Origin: Luteolibacter yonseiensis
Lineage (GTDB): Bacteria; Verrucomicrobiota; Verrucomicrobiia; Verrucomicrobiales; Akkermansiaceae
DNA length: 64,000 nucleotides
Assembly: GCF_016595465.1 (NCBI RefSeq)
Contig: NZ_JAENIK010000001.1
Location: 213,312-277,311 of the forward strand
Direction: 5' to 3'
The notes beneath the pieces were generated by a model. That model was not told the origin of the DNA. It ran no database searches and saw nothing but the letters and a program-made list of their open reading frames with translations. Positions 38,458-47,357 of the stretch are shown here, in pieces (the first letter of the stretch is position 1; every line of letters starts with the position of its first letter). A program made the translations under genes and the position numbers.

Positions 38458-38958
38458 TCAGCGGTCCAGGATGGAATTCCAGTGCTCGACGTTGTCCTTC
38501 TGGGACTCGAACAGGGCCGCGGTGTCCTCGTGGATGGTGATGCTGTTGATCTTGTCGCCCTTGGCGATCTTGTTCACCACGTCCTGCCCGGTGATGACCT
38601 CGCCGAAGACCGCGTGCTTGCCGTCCAGGTGGGGGGTGGGGAGGTGGGTGATGAAGAACTGGCTGCCGTTGGTGTTCGGTCCGGCGTTCGCCATCGAGAA
38701 GATGCCGGCCTTGTCGTGCTTGAGCGAGCGGTCGATCTCGTCGGCGAACTTGTAGCCCGGGCCGCCGGAACCGGTGCCGGTCGGGTCGCCACCCTGGATC
38801 ATGAAATTCGCGATCACACGGTGGAACGAGATTCCGTCGTAGTAACCACGCGTGGCGAGGTTGAGGAAATTGGCGGAAGTGACCGGCACTTGGGAGGCAA
38901 AGATCCGGGCATTGATGTCGCCTGCGGTGGTGTGGAGTGTGATTTTGATGTCAGACAT
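38458..38958 (-). CDS. Cyclophilin-type peptidyl-prolyl cis-trans isomerase
   Basis: 166 residues from the ATG at 38958 ([10 protein letters not shown]). It catalyses proline isomerisation in protein folding. The active-site segment [20 protein letters not shown] has the catalytic Arg, and later NGSQFFIT and [12 protein letters not shown] are the family hallmarks. With no signal peptide it is cytoplasmic, like PpiB. The length matches PpiB-type enzymes. It is followed by an intrinsic terminator. Confidence 0.95.
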   Translation of the reverse strand: MSDIKITLHTTAGDINARIFASQVPVTSANFLNLATRGYYDGISFHRVIANFMIQGGDPTGTGSGGPGYKFADEIDRSLKHDKAGIFSMANAGPNTNGSQFFITHLPTPHLDGKHAVFGEVITGQDVVNKIAKGDKINSITIHEDTAALFESQKDNVEHWNSILDR

Positions 38959-38995
38959 GGGCGGTAGGGAACACCGGATTTCACCATCTTGCAAC

Positions 38996-40159
38996 TCAAG
39001 CGTTTTCCAGGACCCAGCCGTATTCTCCGGCGAGCTGCTCCTCCACCGGCCGCTGGAGACCGCCCGGCAGGACGCCCCAGGTGTAGGTTTCGATCTCGAA
39101 GTGTCCGCAGGCCTCCGGGTTTTCCGCCTTCCAGGCCAGCACCTCCCGCGTCTGGTCCCGGGTGGACCGCAGCGGCGCGGCGGGTTCGGCGTCGAGCGGG
39201 ATGTGGAAATGCACGCGCATCTCGGCGAATCGGGCGGGGATCACCGTGCCGTTTTCCACGGCGGAGAAGAAGTCCGGCAGATCGGCGAACCGTGTCACCG
39301 TGCCGTCGCCACCGCGCAGCAGCACCTGGTGGAAATAAACCGGTTCATCGAAGGCGCGGATCGCCTCCAGCGCGGCCGGATCGCCCGGATCGAGAGCCAG
39401 CGCGCTCGAGAGGTGGATCTTTGAAATCCGGATTCCCGCGGCTTTCAGGACATCCAGCGCCCAGCCCGCCGGATCGTATTCCAGCGCGAAATGGCAGGCA
39501 TCGTAGTTCAGGCCGATGCGACGGCGGATCACCTCCGGGTCCTGCGCCGCGTCATGCAGCTTCTCGAAAAACGCCAGCGTTTCCGCCGTGTTTTCAAAAT
39601 GTCCCAGCGGCTCCGGCTCCAGCCCGAGGTGGAAGTCGTGCCCGGTCTCCGCCGCGAGTTCGTCCAGCCAGCGGGCCAGCTCGATGAGGTGGCGCTGGAT
39701 CGGTTCGTCCGCCGCGTCGAATGTCTTGTGGGAACCCGGCAGGGTCGAGACCGAGGCGGCCGTCCCCGGTTTCGCGATGACCGCGAGGATGCGGAAAAGA
39801 TTCTTGGTGTAATCCAGCCTGGCCTTGTCCGTCCAGTCCGGGAGGAAGACCTGCTCCTTCACCCGGGTCCCGTGGAAGCTGCCGTATGGGAAGCCGTTGA
39901 TGGTGAAAACATAGGTGTTGGTTTGCTCCAGCCACTCCTTGAACGCGCCGAGCTGGTTTCCTTCCAGCAGCTCCCGCGCCGCCACCGCCGAAAGCCGCAG
40001 GCCGATGGCGAACGGCTCGTCCGAACCCAGCGATCCCGCGGCCCGCAGGCGGTCGCGCACTCCGAGCACGTGGGTTTCCAGCACCTCCCTTGTTTTCTCC
40101 CATGTCTCGGCCGGGTGGATGTTCGTGCAGTAGGAGAGGTGGGCTTGGTGGAATTTCAT
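38996..40159 (-). CDS. eboE: Metabolite traffic protein EboE
   Basis: 387 residues, a TIM-barrel protein of the xylose-isomerase-like group. The N-terminal [10 protein letters not shown] and the [16 protein letters not shown] segment are characteristic of EboE, and [17 protein letters not shown] with [11 protein letters not shown] provides likely metal ligands (Glu, Asp, His). The ebo genes were defined by export of scytonemin precursors in cyanobacteria and of related metabolites elsewhere; the reaction of EboE is not known. The other ebo genes are not adjacent, but an EboC-like UbiA protein lies at 3792-4724. Confidence 0.87.
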   Translation of the reverse strand: MKFHQAHLSYCTNIHPAETWEKTREVLETHVLGVRDRLRAAGSLGSDEPFAIGLRLSAVAARELLEGNQLGAFKEWLEQTNTYVFTINGFPYGSFHGTRVKEQVFLPDWTDKARLDYTKNLFRILAVIAKPGTAASVSTLPGSHKTFDAADEPIQRHLIELARWLDELAAETGHDFHLGLEPEPLGHFENTAETLAFFEKLHDAAQDPEVIRRRIGLNYDACHFALEYDPAGWALDVLKAAGIRISKIHLSSALALDPGDPAALEAIRAFDEPVYFHQVLLRGGDGTVTRFADLPDFFSAVENGTVIPARFAEMRVHFHIPLDAEPAAPLRSTRDQTREVLAWKAENPEACGHFEIETYTWGVLPGGLQRPVEEQLAGEYGWVLENA

Positions 40160-40246
40160 GGGCTGGGAAACAGTGGTGTAACTTGTAATCGCAAACCTGC
40201 CGCGGCAAGCGGGATCCGGCGGTTTCCGGAACCTCCGGCCTCCGCC

Positions 40247-40579
40247 TTACTTCACCACCCGCCCGCCGAGCGAGAGGATGCGCGCGTTCCCCTTCGCCGC
40301 CTCGGCTTCGGGGATGTTGCCGTCCCGGACATACATCTGGGAAAGGCTGGTCCAGGCGAGAAGGTCGTTCGGCTCGAGGGTGACCGCCTGGAGTCCGCAG
40401 CCGATCGCCTCCTTCACATGTCCGGTTTTCAGCAGCGCCATGCCGAGGGCGTGCCAGCCGTCGAAGTAGGACGGGTCCCGCTCGACACATGTCCGGTAAA
40501 GGACGATGGCCTCGTCAAATTCACCAACCGCGAGGTGGCCGTTGGCATCGTCGAAAAGGTTCTGGAGATCGTCAGACAT
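40247..40579 (-). CDS. Small TPR protein
   Basis: 110 residues, made of about three tetratricopeptide repeats: EFDEAIVLYRTCVERDPSYF, then DGWHALGMALLKTGHVKEAI and LLAWTSLSQMYVRDGNIPEA. No signal peptide, so cytoplasmic. Such small TPR proteins act as adaptors; no partner can be named. It lies between eboE and the PpiD-like gene on the same strand and is preceded by that gene's terminator. Confidence 0.8.
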   Translation of the reverse strand: MSDDLQNLFDDANGHLAVGEFDEAIVLYRTCVERDPSYFDGWHALGMALLKTGHVKEAIGCGLQAVTLEPNDLLAWTSLSQMYVRDGNIPEAEAAKGNARILSLGGRVVK

Positions 40580-40594
40580 GGGGAAGGCTGGAAA

Positions 40595-40643
40595 TGAAAA
40601 AACCGCAAGGGGTTCAGGAGAATCTGAAACGGTCCTTGCGGTT
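40595..40643 (-). terminator. Intrinsic terminator of the PpiD-like gene
   Basis: Reading the minus strand, AACCGCAAGG (40634-40643) pairs perfectly with CCTTGCGGTT (40602-40611), followed by a T-rich run to 40595. It separates the PpiD-like gene from the TPR gene. Confidence 0.75.
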
Positions 40644-40682
40644 CAGGGGTGGCGGAAAATCAATCCCGCCTGGTGATGCCGC

Positions 40683-42344
40683 TCAGTTCTTGTAAAGCTG
40701 CTCGACCTTGGCGTCGTCGATGCGGGTGTTGATCCATGCGTTGAAGGCCTGCGTTTCATTGCGGTTGGTCGCGGCCAGCACCTCGCCGTCGATGCGGCCG
40801 GCGGCATCCGCTTCCTTGACCACCTCGCGCTTGGCGACGTAGAGGATGAACGCACGGTCGGATTCCGTGATGACGTCGGCGATGGTGCCGGGTTCGGCAT
40901 AGCGGGATGCCTCGAAGAGATTCTGTGGCTCGCTCGCACCGTCCGGACGGTAGGTGCTGGTCACCGCGGTGAACGCCTTGGTCTCGGTGAGTCCGACTTC
41001 CTTCGCCGCATCGGCGAACGACTTGCCACCGGTGAGAAGGGTCTTGATCTTGGTGATGTTCTCGTTGGCGGCGGTCTTGAGGGCTTCCGCGGCCTTTTCC
41101 GAGATGTATTGGGCGCGGGCGTCGGCGCGGGCTTCTTCGAAGGTCTTGGCGCGGGACTTCTCCTCGCTGTCGAGACGGGCGACCACCCACTGGTTCTCAC
41201 CCACGGCGACGGCGGGGGAGATTTTCGAGAACGGGTCGCTGGTCACGTCCATGAGGAAAAGCTGGTCGACGGTCTTGCCGCCCCGGCTGGAGGAACGGAG
41301 TTCGAGGTCGAGCTCCTTTGGAGCGGCGGTGCGGGTGAAGAGTTCGGTGGTCTTGGTTTCCCAACCGTATTCCTTGGCCAGCGCTTCGAATCCTTCGCCC
41401 TTCTGCTCCTCAAGCTTGAAAAGGAAGTCGTCCACCTTGCCGTCGAGCGTGAGCTGGTTGGTGCGGCGGGCTTCCGCGTTGGCTGCGGCGGCCTTGGCCC
41501 TGTCCTCTTCCTTCTTCTTCGCGGCGGCCTTCTTGGCCTCGTCGCTGGCGGCCGCGTCCGCGAGGGACTCGGGAGCGTCGTCGACCTTGGCTTCCGCGAT
41601 CGGCTCCGGAGCGACGACGATGTAGGTGAACTTCCGCTTCGGCTCGGTGGTGAAGGAATCCTGGATGTTCTCCCAGAACTTCCGGATCTCGTCCTCGGTC
41701 GGCTGGAGCTTCTCCTCGAACGGTGCCAGCTCGAGCTTGGCGAGCTCTCCGGAGACCTGCTGGTTCTCCAGGGCGAGGTTCTTGGTGACGGCGTCACGGT
41801 CCACGATCAGGCCGGTGCCGACGATGTCCTTGATTTTCTTGTATGCCAGCACGTCGGAGGCGAGGTCGCGCAGGTCCTTCTCGGTCATGCCGAGGTGGCC
41901 CATGCCCTTGTCGACAAAGTTGCGGTAGGTTTCAGCGTTGAATTTCTGGTCCGGTCCGGCGAAGATGCGGAGCGTGCGCAGGTAGGCGGAGATCTCCTCG
42001 TCGCCGGGGTAGACGCCGAATTCCTCCTTCGCCTGGCGCAGGATCATGCGGCCGATGAAGAATTTCTCGGGAGCCTGGTCGCTCTGGTCGGCGTTGGACA
42101 GGAGGGACGCGAACTGGAGGAAGTCGAAATCACCGCTGCCGGCCAGGCCGTAGGCCAGCTGGAAGGAGTTTTTCCCGAGGGTCAGGACTTCCTTGTCATC
42201 GTAGGTGCGTCCCGAGATTTTCAGCATGGCCCGTCCACTGCTCATGTTCCGCACGGAACTGGAATCGAGGAAAAAGAAGCTGATGAACAGGATCACGAAG
42301 ACCACGATCATCAGGCCGGTGTATTTGCGGAGGTTTTCAATCAT
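40683..42344 (-). CDS. PpiD-like membrane-anchored periplasmic foldase (SurA N-terminal type)
   Basis: 553 residues. One N-terminal membrane helix (about 10-27) anchors a large outer part, as in PpiD. The SurA_N-like helical region (about 40-240, IGRMILRQAKEEFGVYPGDE) is followed by a Lys/Ala-rich charged stretch (265-300) and a C-terminal part. A parvulin rotamase domain would fall around 310-420, but its usual motifs are not clear, so isomerase activity is uncertain. PpiD helps proteins leaving the Sec channel. A terminator follows. Confidence 0.75.
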   Translation of the reverse strand: MIENLRKYTGLMIVVFVILFISFFFLDSSSVRNMSSGRAMLKISGRTYDDKEVLTLGKNSFQLAYGLAGSGDFDFLQFASLLSNADQSDQAPEKFFIGRMILRQAKEEFGVYPGDEEISAYLRTLRIFAGPDQKFNAETYRNFVDKGMGHLGMTEKDLRDLASDVLAYKKIKDIVGTGLIVDRDAVTKNLALENQQVSGELAKLELAPFEEKLQPTEDEIRKFWENIQDSFTTEPKRKFTYIVVAPEPIAEAKVDDAPESLADAAASDEAKKAAAKKKEEDRAKAAAANAEARRTNQLTLDGKVDDFLFKLEEQKGEGFEALAKEYGWETKTTELFTRTAAPKELDLELRSSSRGGKTVDQLFLMDVTSDPFSKISPAVAVGENQWVVARLDSEEKSRAKTFEEARADARAQYISEKAAEALKTAANENITKIKTLLTGGKSFADAAKEVGLTETKAFTAVTSTYRPDGASEPQNLFEASRYAEPGTIADVITESDRAFILYVAKREVVKEADAAGRIDGEVLAATNRNETQAFNAWINTRIDDAKVEQLYKN

Positions 42345-42455
42345 GAAATGGTGGGGCTGCCGTTGCGGAAAGAGCGGTGAGTAAAGTGGGTGAAGCGCTC
42401 GGCATCAATCGCAATTCTCGACCGGACGGCGAGTCTCTCCACGCAGTCCACGGCC

Positions 42456-43250
42456 TCAAGGCGAATTTTCAGCTGATTTCATCCGCGACTCCAGCACCCC
42501 GTGCCAGATCTTGATGGGATCGGAAGGGGAATGCCCGGGGTCATGGCGGTTTCCCAACCGTTCAAAGGCGGTGCCGAGGGAGGCGGATTCCGCTCCATGG
42601 CTGAGCAAAATCATGGCCTCGCCCTCCCCCCGGACGATGATGGAGCTGCCGTCCGGCGTGACGTCCGATTCGAAAGGGACGACCCGGACATGGGCGCCGG
42701 GTCTCCCGGTCTTTTCGTCCGGAGGAATGATCATCTCCCTGCGGTTGCGGATTTCCGGAGGCGCCGCCCCCTCGATGCCGAGGGAAACCCGGAAGGAAAG
42801 CGCGCCGGGCTTGTCGGCGAGCAGGTGGATGAAAATCGCGCCGGTTTCCTTGTCCGTCAGCAGGGTTCTGGTGATTTTCGCCCCGCCGGCCCGGCACACG
42901 CTTTCGATGACGCCCTCCGCCGGCAGGATGGAGCGTGTGAATTCCGTGGGCTTTTCCCCGGACAGGAAGCCGATCTCCAGGCCGACACACGGCGAGGCCG
43001 AGAGCGGCCCGAGCATCCCGCCCACCTGGGTCCGGATCTCCGGCTCGGTGGAGGGGACCTTTTCTTTCCATGGACCGGGGTAGGCACGCAGCCGGATTTC
43101 CGCCGCGGTGTCCAGCACCAGCGCGGGGCGTCCGTCGGTCACCAGAGGCAGCGAGTCCTGCCACGAGAGGGCGGGGGACCGGATCTCCACGGGATCATTT
43201 GCGCACACCGGCAACAGGGTGGCTGACAATATGGCGAAAATGGCTTTCAT
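42456..43250 (-). CDS. Secreted protein resembling the GH95 N-terminal beta-sandwich only
   Basis: 264 residues from the ATG at 43250, with a short signal peptide (MKAIFAILSATLLPVCA). LSWQDSLPLVTDGRPALVL and the following strands resemble the N-terminal domain (glyco_hyd_65N_2) that precedes the catalytic barrel in GH95 alpha-fucosidases. No (alpha/alpha)6 catalytic domain follows; the gene ends and no sequel is in the window. It may be an adaptor or binding protein, or the survivor of a truncated enzyme. Assignment rests on weak resemblance. Confidence 0.6.
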   Translation of the reverse strand: MKAIFAILSATLLPVCANDPVEIRSPALSWQDSLPLVTDGRPALVLDTAAEIRLRAYPGPWKEKVPSTEPEIRTQVGGMLGPLSASPCVGLEIGFLSGEKPTEFTRSILPAEGVIESVCRAGGAKITRTLLTDKETGAIFIHLLADKPGALSFRVSLGIEGAAPPEIRNRREMIIPPDEKTGRPGAHVRVVPFESDVTPDGSSIIVRGEGEAMILLSHGAESASLGTAFERLGNRHDPGHSPSDPIKIWHGVLESRMKSAENSP

Positions 43251-43312
43251 ATAACACTCGGGGAAGAATCTGGCTTGCCCCATGGCGGAAATGCGCGTTC
43301 CTTGGGTTCTTT

Positions 43313-45190
43313 ATGAACTTACGCTGGCTGAACGCAATCCTTTGGGGAAATTCCGTGGCACTTTCGTGGATGTGGGGCCTCGGGCTGTTTTTCAGTGTCC
43401 AGATGACCTTCATGTTCGGACTCCAGGGACTCCTGATGTTCGCCATCCCGAATGCGATGGGCCTCATGCTGTTCGGCGTGCTCACCCAGATCGTTGCGAA
43501 ACGGCACAGCGGCGGGCAGGAATCGCTCGCGCTGTTCTTCGACAAGTTCGCCAAGCCCTTCCGGCTGATCTTCTACATCTACCAGATCGTCGCCCTTTCC
43601 CTGACGGTTTTCGCGTTGGTGAGCTATCTGTTCATTCCGCTTGAACTGGCGAACGGGGCCTCGATGCTGATCTTCCTGTGTCTCATCGTCTTCGTCGTCC
43701 TCGCCGCCGGATGCCTCCTGGGCGAGGAGTTCAGCATAGAAAAGATCAAGTTCAGCCATGCGGGGATGGGCGCGCTGCTGGTTCTCTGTGTCGGCACCAT
43801 TCTTTTCAATCTCAAGCCGTTCGTGCCGGAGCCGTTCCAGTGGACCTCTCCATTTCAAGACGAATGGCAGGGAGCCCGTTTCTTCGGCTTCGCCATCCCG
43901 CTGGTGATCGGACTTCTCGTCGGTCCGTGGCTCGACCTGCAGCATTGGCAGCGTGCCATCCAGATGCACCGGGAAAACACCTCCATCCGTTCCGGCTACC
44001 TCTGGGGTGGTTCCATTTTCTTCCTCATGCTCCTTTTCCACGGCTGCCTCGCCATGTGGGTCATGAAGGCGAGCGGGGTGTCTCCCGGCATCAAGAGCTC
44101 GCTGGACACCTTCAACTACGCGCACGACCTGGTCGCCAGATACTTCATCCGCACCTTCCCCGACGGCGGTATCATGCAGACGACCTACTTCGCGTTCCTC
44201 TGCATCTGCGCGCTGACCACGCTCGACAGCGGCTACGTCGCCCTCAAGTGGTTCCTCGGCAAGAATGTCGAGAAGAGCGAAAACATGCTCATCTCCCTGA
44301 TCCCGAAGCAGATTCTCGGTTCGCCGATCCCCACCTTCCTGATCGTCGGCTTCATCACGAGCATCGGCGTGCTGGGCAACCGCTTCGCGGGACTCCAGCT
44401 TGAGTATTTCATGGTGTTCTACGCCTCCTTCTTCGTGGGATACGCCGCGCTCGCCATCGCCCGCTGCTATGTGCCGAACTCGCAACAGCCGCTGCCGCAG
44501 ATCAAGATGTTCTCGATGGCCTGCCTCTCGATCGCCATCTTCGCCTTCGGTTACTTCAAGAGCGATACGACCCTCCTCGTCCTCGGCTCCACGCTGCCCC
44601 TCATCCACGTCGCCTGGCTGGTCTTCAATGCGGATCTCCTCCGCGTCGTGACGGAAAAGGCCGGTGAGGTGATCGAGGCCGCCGCGGAGATTCCCGCGCT
44701 CAAGGCCATCGCGAAGACCGCGCACGTCGCCACCAGCTCGGACGTGGTCGCCCCGCAAGACCACCACGCCCTCGGCGGCCACTTCGAGGAAAAGTGGTTC
44801 GTTTACTCGATGATCGCGACCTACCAGGACACGAACTCGGTGGGCAACGTCTACTTCGGCATGTATGGATTGTTCGTCGGGAAAACCCGCGAGCTTTTCT
44901 TCAACACCGCGATGCCGGACTTCGACCTCAAGACGACGAAGTTCTACATCCTCACGCGCTCCTTCGAGCACAAGTTCGTCCGCGAGGCCCGCGAGTTCGA
45001 CACCATCACGGTCAAGATCCGCGTCTCGGACTTCAACCGCAAGTTCTGCACGCTGGAGCACCAGATCTTCGGCACGGACAACGAACTGCTGGGCAAGGGC
45101 AAGCAAAGCCTGCTCTTCGTCTCGGCGAAGGACTACAGCCTGCTGGACATCCCGTCCGAGGTGTATACCGCGTTCATGAAATACCTGTAA
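43313..45190 (+). CDS. SSS-like membrane transporter fused to a hot-dog thioesterase domain
   Basis: 625 residues from the ATG at 43313. Residues 1-460 hold about 11 membrane helices resembling sodium:solute symporters: GPWLDLQHWQRAIQMHRENT and CALTTLDSGYVALKWFLG match positions where that family has its unwound helix and STxDS-like motif. After a linker, residues about 485-625 form a 4HBT hot-dog domain: ATYQDTNSVGNVYFGMYGLF and GKTRELFF closely resemble enediyne-type thioesterases (CalE7/DynE7). The fusion puts a thioesterase on the cytoplasmic side of a transporter. The next gene follows after nine bases and encodes a diadenylate-cyclase-like protein. Substrates are unknown. Confidence 0.8.
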   Translation: MNLRWLNAILWGNSVALSWMWGLGLFFSVQMTFMFGLQGLLMFAIPNAMGLMLFGVLTQIVAKRHSGGQESLALFFDKFAKPFRLIFYIYQIVALSLTVFALVSYLFIPLELANGASMLIFLCLIVFVVLAAGCLLGEEFSIEKIKFSHAGMGALLVLCVGTILFNLKPFVPEPFQWTSPFQDEWQGARFFGFAIPLVIGLLVGPWLDLQHWQRAIQMHRENTSIRSGYLWGGSIFFLMLLFHGCLAMWVMKASGVSPGIKSSLDTFNYAHDLVARYFIRTFPDGGIMQTTYFAFLCICALTTLDSGYVALKWFLGKNVEKSENMLISLIPKQILGSPIPTFLIVGFITSIGVLGNRFAGLQLEYFMVFYASFFVGYAALAIARCYVPNSQQPLPQIKMFSMACLSIAIFAFGYFKSDTTLLVLGSTLPLIHVAWLVFNADLLRVVTEKAGEVIEAAAEIPALKAIAKTAHVATSSDVVAPQDHHALGGHFEEKWFVYSMIATYQDTNSVGNVYFGMYGLFVGKTRELFFNTAMPDFDLKTTKFYILTRSFEHKFVREAREFDTITVKIRVSDFNRKFCTLEHQIFGTDNELLGKGKQSLLFVSAKDYSLLDIPSEVYTAFMKYL

Positions 45191-45199
45191 TCCGCAATC

Positions 45200-46468
45200 A
45201 TGGCCACCGGCAGCGACTTCACCTTTCCCGCGTTGGTCGGCCAGCTTCATGACCTGCTGGGAAACGTGGCGGGCGCGCCCACCCTAGAACAGATCCGCGA
45301 GGTCTGCGACGTCCTGTATTCCTCCAGCCTGCTGAAGGAGGAAGGCCGCGCCGTGCGGGCGCGGGTGATCCTCGCGCCACCGGAGGCCTTCGCCACGGCG
45401 GAAGGGCCGCCGGACGGGATCCATGCCGTGCGCTTCTCCGTGACCCATGCCCTCACGGCGAACGAGATCAAGCGGCTCAGCCCGGCGGCCAGCTTCTTCC
45501 ACTCCGTCGTCGCCGTCTGGCCGGACCGCGACCGCGGGTTCCGCATCTGGGGAATCCTCAATACCGGGCCACGCTGGCTGAATCTCGTCGCCGGTGGCCG
45601 CAAGCCGCTCGGCAGCGAGATTTCCTACCCCATCATCCACGTGCGTGATCCGGGGTGGGTGCTTTTCTACAATGGCTACAACCTGATGGCCGAGTGGCGC
45701 GGGCGGGAATTCCACGGGCCCCGCATGGATGTCTTCCAGTCCCGGCTGCTGAACGAGCGTTTCGCGGGCCACCGCATCCGCCTGGTGGAGGAGCTGATGC
45801 AAGGCTGCCTGCCCGCCACGATGGAAAGCACCGCCTATGCGGACCTCGCCCACCTGATCTCGCTCCAGTTCGTCAAGCGCATCATCAACCTCGTCCGCAC
45901 CAGCGGCCATGGTGGCAGCCTGCTCATCGTGCCCACCGCCAAGGAGGGATCGGACGTGGCGACGAGCTGGATCGATTGTAAATACTCCGCCGCGCCCGAC
46001 ATCGCGGGGCTCCGGTTCCGGCGGCTGTTGCAGTCGATCATCCGCCGTGTCGGCCAGCTCAGTCCCATGGGCTGCTCCACGGAAGAGGCGTGGGAGATTT
46101 TTCGGAACAGCAACGACCGCGAGCTGGACCGGCTGGAGGAGGCGTTTTTCGAGCTTGCCCGTCTTTTCTCCGACCTCATGCAGGTGGACGGCGCGCTGGT
46201 GCTCGACTCCGGACTCGGCATCGTCGGCTTCGGCGGGGAGATCCGCGTGGACCGGAACGTCCTGCACGTCGGCATGGCGCTCGATCTGGATGGCAGGAAC
46301 GTGAAGCAGTGGAAGGTCCAGAGCGACGGCACGCGCCACCGCTCCGTCTACCGCCTGTGCTCGGTGGAGCCGGAGGTCATCGGCTTCGTCATCTCCCAGG
46401 ACAGCCAGGTGCGGATGATCGCGAACGTGGACGACTCCGTGATCTTCTGGGCGCATACCATGATCTGA
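45200..46468 (+). CDS. Diadenylate-cyclase-like (DisA_N/DACNV-type) protein
   Basis: 422 residues, no membrane helix or signal peptide. The N-terminal 300 residues are an unassigned regulatory part. The C-terminal domain has the two signature motifs of c-di-AMP synthases: DGA at 330-332 (VDGALVLD) and RHR at 379-381 (DGTRHRSVYRL), followed by GFVISQDSQVRMI as in DisA. The spacing between them is 49 residues against about 33 in DisA, so an insertion is present. I think it belongs to the DACNV-like sensor group; whether it makes c-di-AMP is open. It is translated from the same transcript as the transporter-thioesterase fusion, nine bases downstream. Confidence 0.7.
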   Translation: MATGSDFTFPALVGQLHDLLGNVAGAPTLEQIREVCDVLYSSSLLKEEGRAVRARVILAPPEAFATAEGPPDGIHAVRFSVTHALTANEIKRLSPAASFFHSVVAVWPDRDRGFRIWGILNTGPRWLNLVAGGRKPLGSEISYPIIHVRDPGWVLFYNGYNLMAEWRGREFHGPRMDVFQSRLLNERFAGHRIRLVEELMQGCLPATMESTAYADLAHLISLQFVKRIINLVRTSGHGGSLLIVPTAKEGSDVATSWIDCKYSAAPDIAGLRFRRLLQSIIRRVGQLSPMGCSTEEAWEIFRNSNDRELDRLEEAFFELARLFSDLMQVDGALVLDSGLGIVGFGGEIRVDRNVLHVGMALDLDGRNVKQWKVQSDGTRHRSVYRLCSVEPEVIGFVISQDSQVRMIANVDDSVIFWAHTMI

Positions 46469-46643
46469 GCTGTGGCGGGCGCTTCCGCATGGCCGGGAAC
46501 ATGGAAACCGCGAGTTGCGCAATCGGAGACCGGATTAGAGCAAACTTGCAAAGCTCGGCCTCATCCGGGCCTGACTGGCAAAGCGGGTGTGTTGACATGC
46601 TTGAGGGCTATGGTCATGGTCCGCTACGCCTCGTCGGTGGCTT

Positions 46644-46649
46644 TATAAT
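46644..46649 (+). promoter_or_regulatory. -10 element of the VOC gene
   Basis: A perfect TATAAT, 21 bases before the ATG at 46671 within an AT-rich patch. No good -35 is found at 16-18 bases. Confidence 0.45.
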
Positions 46650-46670
46650 GCACTCGATATTTATTAAGTT

Positions 46671-47240
46671 ATGGACCGCACCGTTTATATTACTGCGATC
46701 AGCTGCTTGATCATCGGAGCTTTTACAGGTCACATAGTGACCCGAATGCATCCGCTGAGGTTAATGCGGGACGGAACTGATGTCGTTCATGAACGAGCCT
46801 CTCTCACAAACAAGTTCGCAGGAAAATCTCCCGGCCCTCCATCAAATAGGGAAAATGTGACTGGAATCGGAGGCTTCTTTTTCCGTGCCAAGTCGTCCGG
46901 GGTCGACGACTGGTATGAGAAACATTTGGGAGTAAGGAAGGCCGGTAAGGAGTACGATGATGGGTCCTGGTGGCAAGATGAAGGGCCCACGGTTTTTGCG
47001 CCGGAATACGATGATGCTCAGGTGGGGGGACAGGAGCATTCATGGAGAATCAATTTTCGAGTGAAGGATCTCGATGCAATGGTAGCCCAACTCAGGGCGG
47101 CTGGCCTTTCCGTGAAAGTCGATGCGGAGAAGTATCCAAACGGGCGCTTCGCGCACCTTCGTGATCCAGATGGAAACAGCATAGAACTCTGGGAGGCGGC
47201 AGGAGCTGATTTGGTGAGGCAACGCAAAGAAATAGAATAG
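46671..47240 (+). CDS. VOC family (glyoxalase/dioxygenase-like) protein with N-terminal anchor
   Basis: 189 residues. A hydrophobic N-terminus (about 6-22) and a linker precede a single VOC module (about 63-180): GIGGFFFRAKSSGVDDWYEK, SWRINFRVKDLDAMVAQLRA and FAHLRDPDGNSIELWE, the last with the usual Glu metal ligand. Single VOC modules dimerise to act as isomerases, dioxygenases or resistance proteins; the function here is unknown. A membrane anchor on a VOC protein is unusual. Codon use and the upstream region are more AT-rich than the neighbours, which may mean recent acquisition. Confidence 0.78.
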   Translation: MDRTVYITAISCLIIGAFTGHIVTRMHPLRLMRDGTDVVHERASLTNKFAGKSPGPPSNRENVTGIGGFFFRAKSSGVDDWYEKHLGVRKAGKEYDDGSWWQDEGPTVFAPEYDDAQVGGQEHSWRINFRVKDLDAMVAQLRAAGLSVKVDAEKYPNGRFAHLRDPDGNSIELWEAAGADLVRQRKEIE

Positions 47241-47357
47241 GGATACGCGGTGTGTTCCGGATCGTCGTGCTTTTTGTGACCTTCGTGGTTTCCGGGATAA
47301 CCCGTTCGGATGATCGGGCATCTCTTGTGGGGGCGGGGTGGTTTGTTAGGCTGCGGA

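Noticed and set aside
43319..45250. 643-codon open frame antisense to the transporter-thioesterase gene
   Set aside because: Composition is charged and repetitive, with no motif; the plus strand has membrane helices and a hot-dog domain.
46592..46597. TTGACA as the -35 of the VOC gene
   Set aside because: It lies 46 bases before the TATAAT at 46644, far beyond the usual 16-18 bases.
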